Assembly (NCBI RefSeq): GCF_003105155.1
Contig: NZ_QETK01000009.1
Location: 96,012 to 160,011, forward strand
Origin: Pseudomonas sp. SDI
Lineage (GTDB): Bacteria; Pseudomonadota; Gammaproteobacteria; Pseudomonadales; Pseudomonadaceae
Direction: 5' to 3'
DNA: 64,000 nt
Shown here: positions 55,503 through 62,656 of the stretch, piece after piece
Layout: every line of letters begins with the position of its first letter
Position numbering within the stretch: the stretch's first letter is position 1
Position numbers and translations under genes: made by a program
Notes under the pieces: model-generated
The model's database searches: none
What the model saw: only the letters and a program-made list of their open reading frames with translations
What the model was told of the DNA's origin: nothing

Positions 55503-56561
55503 TCAGGCGCGTTCGCGGCGTTCGGCCAGCAGTTGCTGGGCAGCGTCCAGGGGCCGTGGATCGACCCAGTCGGCCAGGGCAAAATCGGCTTCGAGGAAGC
55601 CATGCAGGTTGAGAAAGGTTTTCTGCACATCGAGGAAATTCAGCCGCTGCTGCGACAGGTCCGGGGCCAGCCTGGTGTGGAAGTCGTCGCGGTAGGCTTG
55701 AGCGACGCCCTCGGCGCCGGCGCGGGTTTCCTCCTGAAGGATGCGCAGCAGCGCTTCGCGGTTATGCTTGGCCCACTCGGCGGCGCGCAGGGTTTGCGCG
55801 AGGAAGCGCACCACCAGGTCGAAATGCTCGTCGAGCAGGCTCTGGTGTACGGTGATCGGCCGTGGCGTGCCGTTGTTGATGCGGTAGCGCGGGTCTTCGC
55901 TCAGGTCCAGGTCAACGCCGACCACCAGCCCCAACCGCCGCGCGGCATCGGCTGCGGCGGCCCCCTTGACGTAGACGGCATCGACCTCGCCGCGCACCAG
56001 GTAATCCAGGCCCGACCATAGCCGTTGCAGGCCCTGCTGCGGCGTTGGCGCTGCGTCCTGGGCTTGCAGCGCCACTTCCACCAGCTCGACGTCGTCGAAG
56101 CTCAGCCCGGCCAGGCTCAGCGCGCCCTTGTAGCCGTGCAGGCTCATGGCCCGGGCGATGCTGCCAGGGCGGTTCTCGCCCCAGGCCGGCAGGGCCAGGC
56201 GCTTGCCCTCAAGGTCGGCAGCGCTGCGGATGCCCGAGTCGGGGCGAACCAGAATGGTTTGCCACTCCTCGATCCAGGTCAGGCCGATCAGCCGACTCGG
56301 CGCACCGGCGGCGCGGGCCGCCAGGGCCGGCACGTTGCCGCCTTCGCGAAACAGCCCCGGCAACTGGTGATCGTAGTGGTGATGGCCAAGTTGCCGGGCC
56401 TCTTGCAGGGTGTTCACTGGCAGGCCATCGGCGGCGAATTCCTCGCCGAGCCAGCCGAGGGTGTAGGCGATACCGGAGGCGGTCGGCACTGGGCAGCGGG
56501 TGAACCAGATCTGTTCCAGGGCCACTGCGGCAGGCAGTGGCAAGGTAGCAGCAATCGACAT
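55503..56561 (-). CDS. DszB-like desulfinase / SsuA-fold enzyme
   Basis: The 352-residue protein has the fold of sulfonate-binding proteins (SsuA) but no signal peptide. It shares with the desulfinase DszB the block CPVP near the N-terminus (FTRCPVPTA here, Cys23), H-x2-YD (His60), and R followed by GG (Arg72). By published DszB work Cys27, His60 and Arg70 are the catalytic residues, so all three are matched. Further agreement lies in DVDALY/EVDAVY and in VAQAYRDDFHTRLAPDLSQQRLNFLDVQKTFL. It probably releases sulfite from a sulfinate in the cytosol. GGAG lies ten bases before the ATG. It is the first gene of the leftward operon. Confidence 0.75.
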   Translation of the reverse strand: MSIAATLPLPAAVALEQIWFTRCPVPTASGIAYTLGWLGEEFAADGLPVNTLQEARQLGHHHYDHQLPGLFREGGNVPALAARAAGAPSRLIGLTWIEEWQTILVRPDSGIRSAADLEGKRLALPAWGENRPGSIARAMSLHGYKGALSLAGLSFDDVELVEVALQAQDAAPTPQQGLQRLWSGLDYLVRGEVDAVYVKGAAAADAARRLGLVVGVDLDLSEDPRYRINNGTPRPITVHQSLLDEHFDLVVRFLAQTLRAAEWAKHNREALLRILQEETRAGAEGVAQAYRDDFHTRLAPDLSQQRLNFLDVQKTFLNLHGFLEADFALADWVDPRPLDAAQQLLAERRERA

Positions 56562-56596
56562 GGGCAAGCTCCAACAAGCGGGTTTGCCAGCGCTGT

Positions 56597-56612
56597 TGCA
56601 GCGCCCGTGCCA
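56597..56612 (-). promoter_or_regulatory. Sigma-54-like promoter of the desulfinase operon
   Basis: The minus strand reads TGGCACGGGCGCTGCA, matching the -24/-12 consensus TGGCACG-N4-TTGCW with one mismatch and exact spacing. It would start transcription about 25 bases before the desulfinase ATG. Confidence 0.65.
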
Positions 56613-56664
56613 ACTCGGCAAGCCCTTGTTTTGGCTAGCTTTTATCCACCACGCCGACCACGAC

Positions 56665-56743
56665 TGCTGCTCTACCAGCAGCCCGCCAGCTGCCCTGCTG
56701 CTGCCAGAGCAACAACCGCCCGCCGACTGCTGCCCCAGCAACA
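56665..56743. promoter_or_regulatory. Palindromic sites, possible enhancer for a sigma-54 activator
   Basis: GCTGCT-ctacc-AGCAGC (56666-56682) is a perfect palindrome. Related imperfect copies follow: TGCTGCTGCCAGAGCAACA (56696-56714) and TGCTGCCCCAGCAACA (56728-56743). They lie between the two opposed sigma-54-like promoters, where enhancer-binding proteins such as SfnR-type activators usually bind. The activator gene is not in the window. Confidence 0.5.
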
Positions 56744-56797
56744 CCCTGGGCCCTGCGATCCGGCGCCAAGCCTTGCCGATCAAGGCCTTGCCGGCAC

Positions 56798-56813
56798 TGG
56801 CACAGAACCTGCT
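56798..56813 (+). promoter_or_regulatory. Sigma-54-like promoter of the DszC/SfnB-like gene
   Basis: TGGCACAGAACCTGCT matches TGGCACG-N4-TTGCW with two mismatches, keeping the invariant GG and GC at the right spacing. It lies 48 bases before the GTG start. Confidence 0.55.
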
Positions 56814-56861
56814 CCAGCCCGGCAACGCCCTGCAACCGGTTCATTCAAGGAAGCCCCTATC

Positions 56862-58079
56862 GTGAGTACCCTGCCCCGTCGTCTGCACAGCCCGGCCGAG
56901 GCGATTGCCGCCGCCCATGAGATCGCCGAAACAATCGCCGCCCTCGCCGCCGATCCCCAGCACAACCGCAGCCTGCCCCGGCGTCAGGCCCAGTTGCTAT
57001 CCGACAGTGGCCTGAGCGCCATCGGCGTGCCGCAGGCCTTCGGTGGCTTGGGCGCCTCGGTGGAAACCATTGTCGAGACAGTGCGCATTGTCTCGCGTGC
57101 CGACGGAGGCGTCGGCCAATTGCTGCAGATCCACAACGTGATGCTGCGCGGCGTGCTCAGCGGCTACCCGGACGAAGTCCGCGACCGCGTGCTGAGCGAT
57201 GTGCTGGCCGGCAAACGCCTGGGCAATGCCCTGGCCGAGGTCGGCGGCAAGAACAAGTTCGCCCTCAAGACCCGCATCGAGCGACGGGACGACGGCCGCC
57301 TGGTGCTCAATGGCAGCAAGTTCTACTCCACCGGTTCGTACCTGGCCGAGTGGATATCGCTGACCGCCGCCAGCGACGACGGCGGCGCCGGGGTGCTGCT
57401 GCACCGCGACAGCCCCGGCCTGAGCCTGGTCGACGACTGGGATGCGTTCGGCCAGCACAACTCGGTGAGCGGCACGGTGATCTTCGACAACGTCGTCCTC
57501 GACGAGCGCTACGTGCTGCGTCGTCAAGGGCCGATGAAGCGCACCGGGCTAACCTTCCCGCAGATCCTCCACGCCGCCATCGACACCGGCATCGCCGCCG
57601 GCGCCCTGCAGGCCGGTATCGACTACCTCAACCAGCACGCCCGGCCGTGGGTCGAGAGCGAGGTGGAGCGGGCCAGCGAGGAGCCGCACATCATCCGCCA
57701 GATCGGCGAATACGCGGTGGCCCTGCGCGCCGCCGAATCGCTGCTGCGCGATGCCGCGCGGACCTTCGACGCCCACGAACAGGCCCCGGATAACAAAGCG
57801 CTGCAAGACGAGCTGATCCTCTCGGTGGCCAGTGCCCGGGCGCATTCCGACGGCGCCGCGCTGAAGATCGCCAGCGACATCTTCTCGCTGCTCGGTGCCA
57901 GCGCGTCGCTGAGCAAGTGGAACCTCGACCGTTTCTGGCGCAACGCCCGCGTGCACACCACCCACGACCCGATCCGCTGGCGCCTGCACCACGTCGGCAA
58001 CTACTACCTCAACGGTATCGACCCCGGCGAGTACACGGCAATCCTCGCGGCCAAGCAAAAGGCCGGTGCCAGCCACTGA
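56862..58079 (+). CDS. DszC/SfnB-like acyl-CoA-dehydrogenase-fold monooxygenase
   Basis: The 405-residue protein belongs to the branch of the acyl-CoA dehydrogenase superfamily that includes dibenzothiophene monooxygenase DszC and the sulfur-acquisition protein SfnB. Supporting blocks are GVPQAFGGLGASVETIVETVRIVSRADGG, LNGSKFYSTGSYLAEW, DDWDAFGQHNSVSGTVIFDNV and the C-terminal NARVHTTHDPIRWRLHHVGNYYLNG. By family knowledge these use reduced flavin and oxygen to attack sulfur or neighbouring carbon, not acyl-CoA. The start is GTG with AAGGAAG upstream. It diverges from the desulfinase operon and leads the exporter genes. Confidence 0.85.
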   Translation: MSTLPRRLHSPAEAIAAAHEIAETIAALAADPQHNRSLPRRQAQLLSDSGLSAIGVPQAFGGLGASVETIVETVRIVSRADGGVGQLLQIHNVMLRGVLSGYPDEVRDRVLSDVLAGKRLGNALAEVGGKNKFALKTRIERRDDGRLVLNGSKFYSTGSYLAEWISLTAASDDGGAGVLLHRDSPGLSLVDDWDAFGQHNSVSGTVIFDNVVLDERYVLRRQGPMKRTGLTFPQILHAAIDTGIAAGALQAGIDYLNQHARPWVESEVERASEEPHIIRQIGEYAVALRAAESLLRDAARTFDAHEQAPDNKALQDELILSVASARAHSDGAALKIASDIFSLLGASASLSKWNLDRFWRNARVHTTHDPIRWRLHHVGNYYLNGIDPGEYTAILAAKQKAGASH

Positions 58080-58133
58080 TACCACCGCGCGGGGCGACTC
58101 GCGCGTTCTTCATTCTCTGTCTTCGAGCCGTTC

Positions 58134-59912
58134 ATGAGCCCTCGACACCAGCTACTGCGCAGCCTGGCGATCTACCGCGAAATGCCCTGGCGCTTTGCCC
58201 TGGTCGCCGGGCTATTTGTGCTTATCAACCTCGGTCTGGTCTGGCAGCAATGGCTGATCGGCCAGGCCCTCAACGATGTCAGCGCCGGCCTGGCGGTGGT
58301 TCGTCACGCCGACGGCAGCCTCGACGGCCAGGTGGCCTGGCGCTGGTTCTGGCTGATTGCCGCAGTGGCCCTGGGCCGCGCCGTTCTGCAGTACGCGGCG
58401 GCGGTCGGCTCGCTGCTGCTCGGCCAGGCCCTGCTGACCCGGCTGCGCGAGCGCATCCTCGAACAGGTGCTGCGCCTGCACCTGGGCTATCACTGGCAGC
58501 ATGGCATGGGCGAGATGATCACCCGCACCACCCGCGATGCCGACAAGGTCCGCGACGCGCTGATCAGCTTCTGGCGGCAGGTGGTGGAAACCCCGCTGTC
58601 GGTACTCGCCACGGTCGGTCTGCTGGCCTGGTACGACCCGATGCTGGCGCTGGGACCGTTGCTGCTGACGGTACTCGGCCTGGCCATCTTCGTCATGCAG
58701 ACCGAGCGCCTGGTAACGCTCGACCGCGCCGTCGGCGCGGCCTACGACCGGGTCAACCAGGACCTCGCCGAAGGCATCGGCGCCGTGCGGGTGATCAAGT
58801 CGTTCGGCTTGCAGGCGCAGCGCATCGACGGCTTCGCTGCCCAGGTGCAGGTGTTCAGCGGGCATGCCCGGCAGGCCCTGGCCTATGCAAGCTCGCGGAT
58901 TCCGCTGCCGCAGGCGGTGGTTGCGCTCGGCCACGTCTGGGTACTGGTGTACGGCGCGCAGTTGGTGGCGCAGGGGCGGATCGGCGTCGGTGAACTGGTG
59001 GCCGCGCTGCTGATCGTCACCACCCTGGTGTTTCGCATCGAAGGCATCGGCCGGGTGATGCAGACCTTCGCCGATGCCCGCGCGTCTGCCGGGCGCATCT
59101 GGCAACTGCTCGATGCCCCGCCTCAGATTGTCGGTGGGCCATTGTCAACACCGGCCGGCCCCTTGGGCCTGCGCCTGGAGCGGGTCAGCGTAGCGGCGCC
59201 GGGCGGCGGCCAGGCGATCCTGCGCGACTGCTCGCTGGCCATCGAGCCCGGCGAAGTGGTGGCCCTGGTCGGCGCCACCGGCACCGGCAAGAGCCTGCTG
59301 GCCAGCCTGCTGCCGCGGCTGACCGATGCCGACAGCGGCCGCGTGTTGCTGGGTAACGACCAGGACGGCTGGCGCGAGGTGCGCACGCTCGACCTCGGCG
59401 ACCTGCGCCGGCGCGTGCATGTGCTGGCGCAGGAGACCTTCCTGTTTGCCGACAGCCTGGCGGCCAACCTGCGCCTGAGTGCGCCACAGGCCAGCGACGA
59501 AGAGTTGCTGAACGCCCTGCAACGGGCCGCTGCCGAGGATATTCTGGAACGCCTGCCGCAGGGGCTGAACAGCCCGCTCGGCGACCGTGGGGTGACCCTC
59601 TCCGGTGGCCAGCGCCAACGCCTGTGCCTGGCCCGCGCGTTACTCGCCGCCCCCGACCTGCTGTGCCTGGACGACGCCACCAGCGCGCTCGACACCCTCA
59701 GCGAACGGCGTGTGCTCGACAACCTGCGCAAGCGCCGGCGCGAAGGTCAGGCGCCGACCCTGTTGCTGATTTCAAGCCGCCTGAGCACCCTGCAATTGGC
59801 CGACCGCGTGCTGCTGCTGGACAACGGCCGTATCGTCGACAGCGGTAGCCACGCGCAACTGCTGCAACGCAACCCGACTTACCGTGACCTGCTGGGGATC
59901 GAGCATGGCTAA
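58134..59912 (+). CDS. ABC exporter half-transporter with degenerate ATP site (subunit 1)
   Basis: This 592-residue protein has six membrane segments in the first 300 residues, then an ATPase domain. Walker A is GATGTGKS and the signature LSGGQ is intact. Walker B ends LCLDDATSALD, with Asp in place of the catalytic Glu, and the switch histidine is replaced (LLISSRLSTL instead of xxxAHRLST). These are marks of the catalytically poor site of heterodimeric exporters such as TM287/288 or BmrCD. It follows the DszC/SfnB-like gene by 54 bases and overlaps subunit 2 by eight. Confidence 0.88.
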   Translation: MSPRHQLLRSLAIYREMPWRFALVAGLFVLINLGLVWQQWLIGQALNDVSAGLAVVRHADGSLDGQVAWRWFWLIAAVALGRAVLQYAAAVGSLLLGQALLTRLRERILEQVLRLHLGYHWQHGMGEMITRTTRDADKVRDALISFWRQVVETPLSVLATVGLLAWYDPMLALGPLLLTVLGLAIFVMQTERLVTLDRAVGAAYDRVNQDLAEGIGAVRVIKSFGLQAQRIDGFAAQVQVFSGHARQALAYASSRIPLPQAVVALGHVWVLVYGAQLVAQGRIGVGELVAALLIVTTLVFRIEGIGRVMQTFADARASAGRIWQLLDAPPQIVGGPLSTPAGPLGLRLERVSVAAPGGGQAILRDCSLAIEPGEVVALVGATGTGKSLLASLLPRLTDADSGRVLLGNDQDGWREVRTLDLGDLRRRVHVLAQETFLFADSLAANLRLSAPQASDEELLNALQRAAAEDILERLPQGLNSPLGDRGVTLSGGQRQRLCLARALLAAPDLLCLDDATSALDTLSERRVLDNLRKRRREGQAPTLLLISSRLSTLQLADRVLLLDNGRIVDSGSHAQLLQRNPTYRDLLGIEHG

Positions 59913-61740
59913 TGCATTGCCGGGCACTGCCCTGAGCGATATCGAAATCGAAGAACTGCTGGCGAAGAAAGCGCTGGACCGCAGCATGTTCCAGCGCCTG
60001 TTGCCGCTGCTCGCGCCGGTACGCCGGCAGATCGCCTGGGTCATCGCCCTGGAGCTGGTGCTGGTGTTCACGGTGTTTCTGCGCCCATGGTTCGTGCGCG
60101 AACTGCTCGACCGCGGGCTGATCCACGACGGCAACACCTGGCTGCTCGACCCACCACTGGTGCTGTGGCTCGGCCTGGGCCTGGCGGCGAGCTGGCTGGG
60201 GCGCTTCGTGCTGGCCGGGGTCTCGCAGTACATCGCCGGCAGTGCGGCGATTGCCGTGCTCAACCAACTGCGCGTGCGGGTGTTCGCCCATGTGCAGGCG
60301 CTGAGCGTCGGCTACTTCGACCGCACCCGTGCCGGGCGCATCATTTCCCGCGCCGACCGCGACGTCGATGCCCTCGAACCGCTGCTGATCCAGGGCCCGC
60401 CGGAGCTGCTCGGCGCCCTGCTGCGCTGCACGCTGGCAGCAGTCATGCTGTGGCTGATCGAGCCGCTGTTCTTCTTCAGCCTGATCGGCAGCGTACCGTT
60501 GCTGCTGCTGGCGACCTGGGCGTTCAAGCGGGTTGCCCAGCGCAACTGGGCCAAGGTGGCCGAGCAACGTAGCCGGTTTACCTCACACCTGGTCGAAAGC
60601 GTCAGCGGCGTGCGCCTGTTGCAGCAGACCGGGCAGCAAGCGCCGAACCTGCGCCGCTACCGGCACCTGCTCGACGAATTCAACCGCGCGCTGATCGGCG
60701 GCAGCCTGCGCTCGGGCTGGTTTGCCCCATTCACTGCGGTGCTGGCAGCCAGCGGCATGGCAGTGCTGGTGCTGGTCGGCGGCTACAGCCTGGCCGAGGG
60801 CCAGGTAACAGTCGGGCAGATCGGCGAAAGCCTGTTCTACGTGATGCTGTTCCTCGGCCCGTTGCAGGAATTGACCGACCTGTTCGAACGCTATGCAACC
60901 GGCTCGGCCTCGGCGCAGCGGATCTTCCTGCTGCTCGACACGGCGCCGCAGGTGCTTGACCCGGCGCAGCCGCTGGCACTTCCAACGGCACGTGGCGAGG
61001 TGCGTTTCGAGCAGGTGCGTTTTGCCTATGAGCGGCAGGCCCGCGCGCCAGTGATCGACGGGCTGGACCTGCACATTCGGGCCGGCGAGGTACTGGCCAT
61101 CGTTGGCCCGTCGGGACATGGCAAAAGCACCCTGGTGCAATTGCTGACGCGCTTCTACGAGGTCGATGGCGGTGCCGTGACCCTGGATGGCGTGGACATA
61201 CGCGCGCTGAGCCAGCAGCAGTTGCGCCGGCATGTGGGGGTGGTGCTACAGGACAACGTGCTGTTCAACGGCAGCATCCTCGACAACCTGCGCCTGGCGG
61301 CGCCCGAGGCGGATGATCAAGCACTGATTGCCGCGGCGCGCGCGCTGGGTGCCGACGAAGTGCTGGAACGCTTGCCGCACCGCTACGCCACGCAAGTCGG
61401 TAACCTCGGCAGTCACCTCAGCCATGGCCAGCGCCAACTGGTGTGCCTGGTACGCGCCTACCTGGCCGACCCGGCTGTGCTGGTGCTCGACGAAGCGACC
61501 TCGGCGGTCGACGTGCAGACCGAGCAACGTATCCAACGCGCCTTGCGCCGGCTGTGCGAGGGGCGCACGGCGATCATCATCGCCCACCGCCTGGCCACGG
61601 TACGCGACGCCGACCGGATTGTGCTGATCCGCCAGGGACGCATTGTCGAACAAGGGCCGCATGCGGCCTTGCTGGCGCAAGGTGGCGCGTATGCGGCGCT
61701 GTATGCGCGGGCGGCGGATCAGGTGCTGGAGGTGGGTTGA
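59905..61740 (+). CDS. ABC exporter half-transporter (subunit 2)
   Basis: This 611-residue partner carries a membrane domain of six segments and an ATPase domain with canonical Walker A (GPSGHGKST), Walker B (VLVLDEATSAVD) and switch histidine (IIIAHRLATV). Its signature motif reads LSHGQ rather than LSGGQ. That altered signature would face the defective Walker site of subunit 1, so the heterodimer has one weak and one active site. The substrate is unknown; neighbours suggest a sulfur metabolite or desulfurised product. The start at 59905 (MANALPG) lies inside the previous gene. Confidence 0.88.
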   Translation: MANALPGTALSDIEIEELLAKKALDRSMFQRLLPLLAPVRRQIAWVIALELVLVFTVFLRPWFVRELLDRGLIHDGNTWLLDPPLVLWLGLGLAASWLGRFVLAGVSQYIAGSAAIAVLNQLRVRVFAHVQALSVGYFDRTRAGRIISRADRDVDALEPLLIQGPPELLGALLRCTLAAVMLWLIEPLFFFSLIGSVPLLLLATWAFKRVAQRNWAKVAEQRSRFTSHLVESVSGVRLLQQTGQQAPNLRRYRHLLDEFNRALIGGSLRSGWFAPFTAVLAASGMAVLVLVGGYSLAEGQVTVGQIGESLFYVMLFLGPLQELTDLFERYATGSASAQRIFLLLDTAPQVLDPAQPLALPTARGEVRFEQVRFAYERQARAPVIDGLDLHIRAGEVLAIVGPSGHGKSTLVQLLTRFYEVDGGAVTLDGVDIRALSQQQLRRHVGVVLQDNVLFNGSILDNLRLAAPEADDQALIAAARALGADEVLERLPHRYATQVGNLGSHLSHGQRQLVCLVRAYLADPAVLVLDEATSAVDVQTEQRIQRALRRLCEGRTAIIIAHRLATVRDADRIVLIRQGRIVEQGPHAALLAQGGAYAALYARAADQVLEVG

Positions 61741-61756
61741 GGTTGACGGGGCCGGC

Positions 61757-62656
61757 TCAGCCCTTTGCCGCGAGTTCAGCTTCGCGCTTGCGGATGGCCG
61801 CGTCGAGTTCGGCGGAGCGCTTTGCCCATTGTTCCGGCGGCAGGGGCTTGGACCATTCAATAATGTCGGGATGGTCGAGCTCGGGAGGCGGCGAGAGTTT
61901 CAGGTCCTGGGCTTTCTCGGCGAAGTAGCTGCCGAGTATCGTCAGGAAGAACAGCCCCTTCAGCACTTCGACCACGTCATCGTTACGCCAGGCGGTCACG
62001 AACGCGCCGACCTGGGTTTCTTCATAGGGAGAAGCGCCGACCTGGCATTCAGGGACAGCCTCCGGGCCTATTTCCATGTAGCTGCGGATACATTCCCAGA
62101 GTGCCATGGCCGTTTCACCACCGCCACAGCCGAAGCCCATGACGTAATGACGCTTTTCTTCAGGGAGTGTTTGGTCGGGGTTTTCGAAACCGATAAACAG
62201 CATGCCCATCGAGGCCGAACCGCCTCGGCCGACGCTGGTTTTCTGGGTGGCGGCGGCGGTGACGGTTTCCCAGGGGACCCGCCAGTAGCTGCCGTCTGCC
62301 TGGGGGACACAGACTTCGCGGCGTTGGCGGTTGAAGCGGGTCGGAGGGTGGACTTTGGCGGTGAGTCTAACAACCAGATAGATCAGTTGAGGCCCCAAAA
62401 GTGCTATGCCAAACAAAATGTCAGCGATTCCCTGAAAGTAACAAGCCAGCGAAAAAACAAGGACAAACTGAAGCCAAAAGAGGCAGACGGCGGCGCCGAT
62501 AGCATAGTTTCCTACGTCCAGAAACTCGTTGTTCTTACGCCACATGATATTCAACGAATCTGCCGGCTTCTGACCAGTGGGCAACGGCAATGGCGCTAAA
62601 TATTCGTCCCGACCAAACATTCGACGCTTGACAAAACCCGCTTCACAGCCACTCAT
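61757..62656 (-). CDS. DUF6708-like membrane protein, possible T6SS immunity or accessory protein
   Basis: The 299-residue protein has two adjacent hydrophobic segments at about residues 55-100 (VGNYAIGAAVCLFWLQFVLVFSLACYF and IADILFGIALLGPQLIYLVVRLT). A domain follows with VHPPTRFNRQRREVCVPQADGSYWRVPWETV, the pattern I associate with DUF6708, and GMLFIGFENPDQTLPEEKRHYVMGFGCGG. It ends in a charged helix. The start ATG overlaps the upstream gene's stop (ATGA). DUF6708 proteins are often found next to T6SS effector genes. Immunity is one possible role, not shown. Confidence 0.6.
   Translation of the reverse strand: MSGCEAGFVKRRMFGRDEYLAPLPLPTGQKPADSLNIMWRKNNEFLDVGNYAIGAAVCLFWLQFVLVFSLACYFQGIADILFGIALLGPQLIYLVVRLTAKVHPPTRFNRQRREVCVPQADGSYWRVPWETVTAAATQKTSVGRGGSASMGMLFIGFENPDQTLPEEKRHYVMGFGCGGGETAMALWECIRSYMEIGPEAVPECQVGASPYEETQVGAFVTAWRNDDVVEVLKGLFFLTILGSYFAEKAQDLKLSPPPELDHPDIIEWSKPLPPEQWAKRSAELDAAIRKREAELAAKG

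Noticed and set aside
56665..56743. A CRISPR or tandem-repeat array, suggested by recurring CTGCTG.
   Set aside because: The units are short, imperfect, palindromic and irregularly spaced, with no spacers of constant length.
55503..56825. A 440-codon version of the desulfinase-like gene with an N-terminal extension.
   Set aside because: The extra 88 codons cross the sigma-54-like promoter and palindromes. The ATG at 56561 has a GGAG site and gives the expected length.
56025..58079. A 684-codon version of the DszC/SfnB-like gene.
   Set aside because: The first 279 codons run antisense to the desulfinase gene and through the promoter spacer. Homology begins after the GTG at 56862, which has a ribosome binding site.
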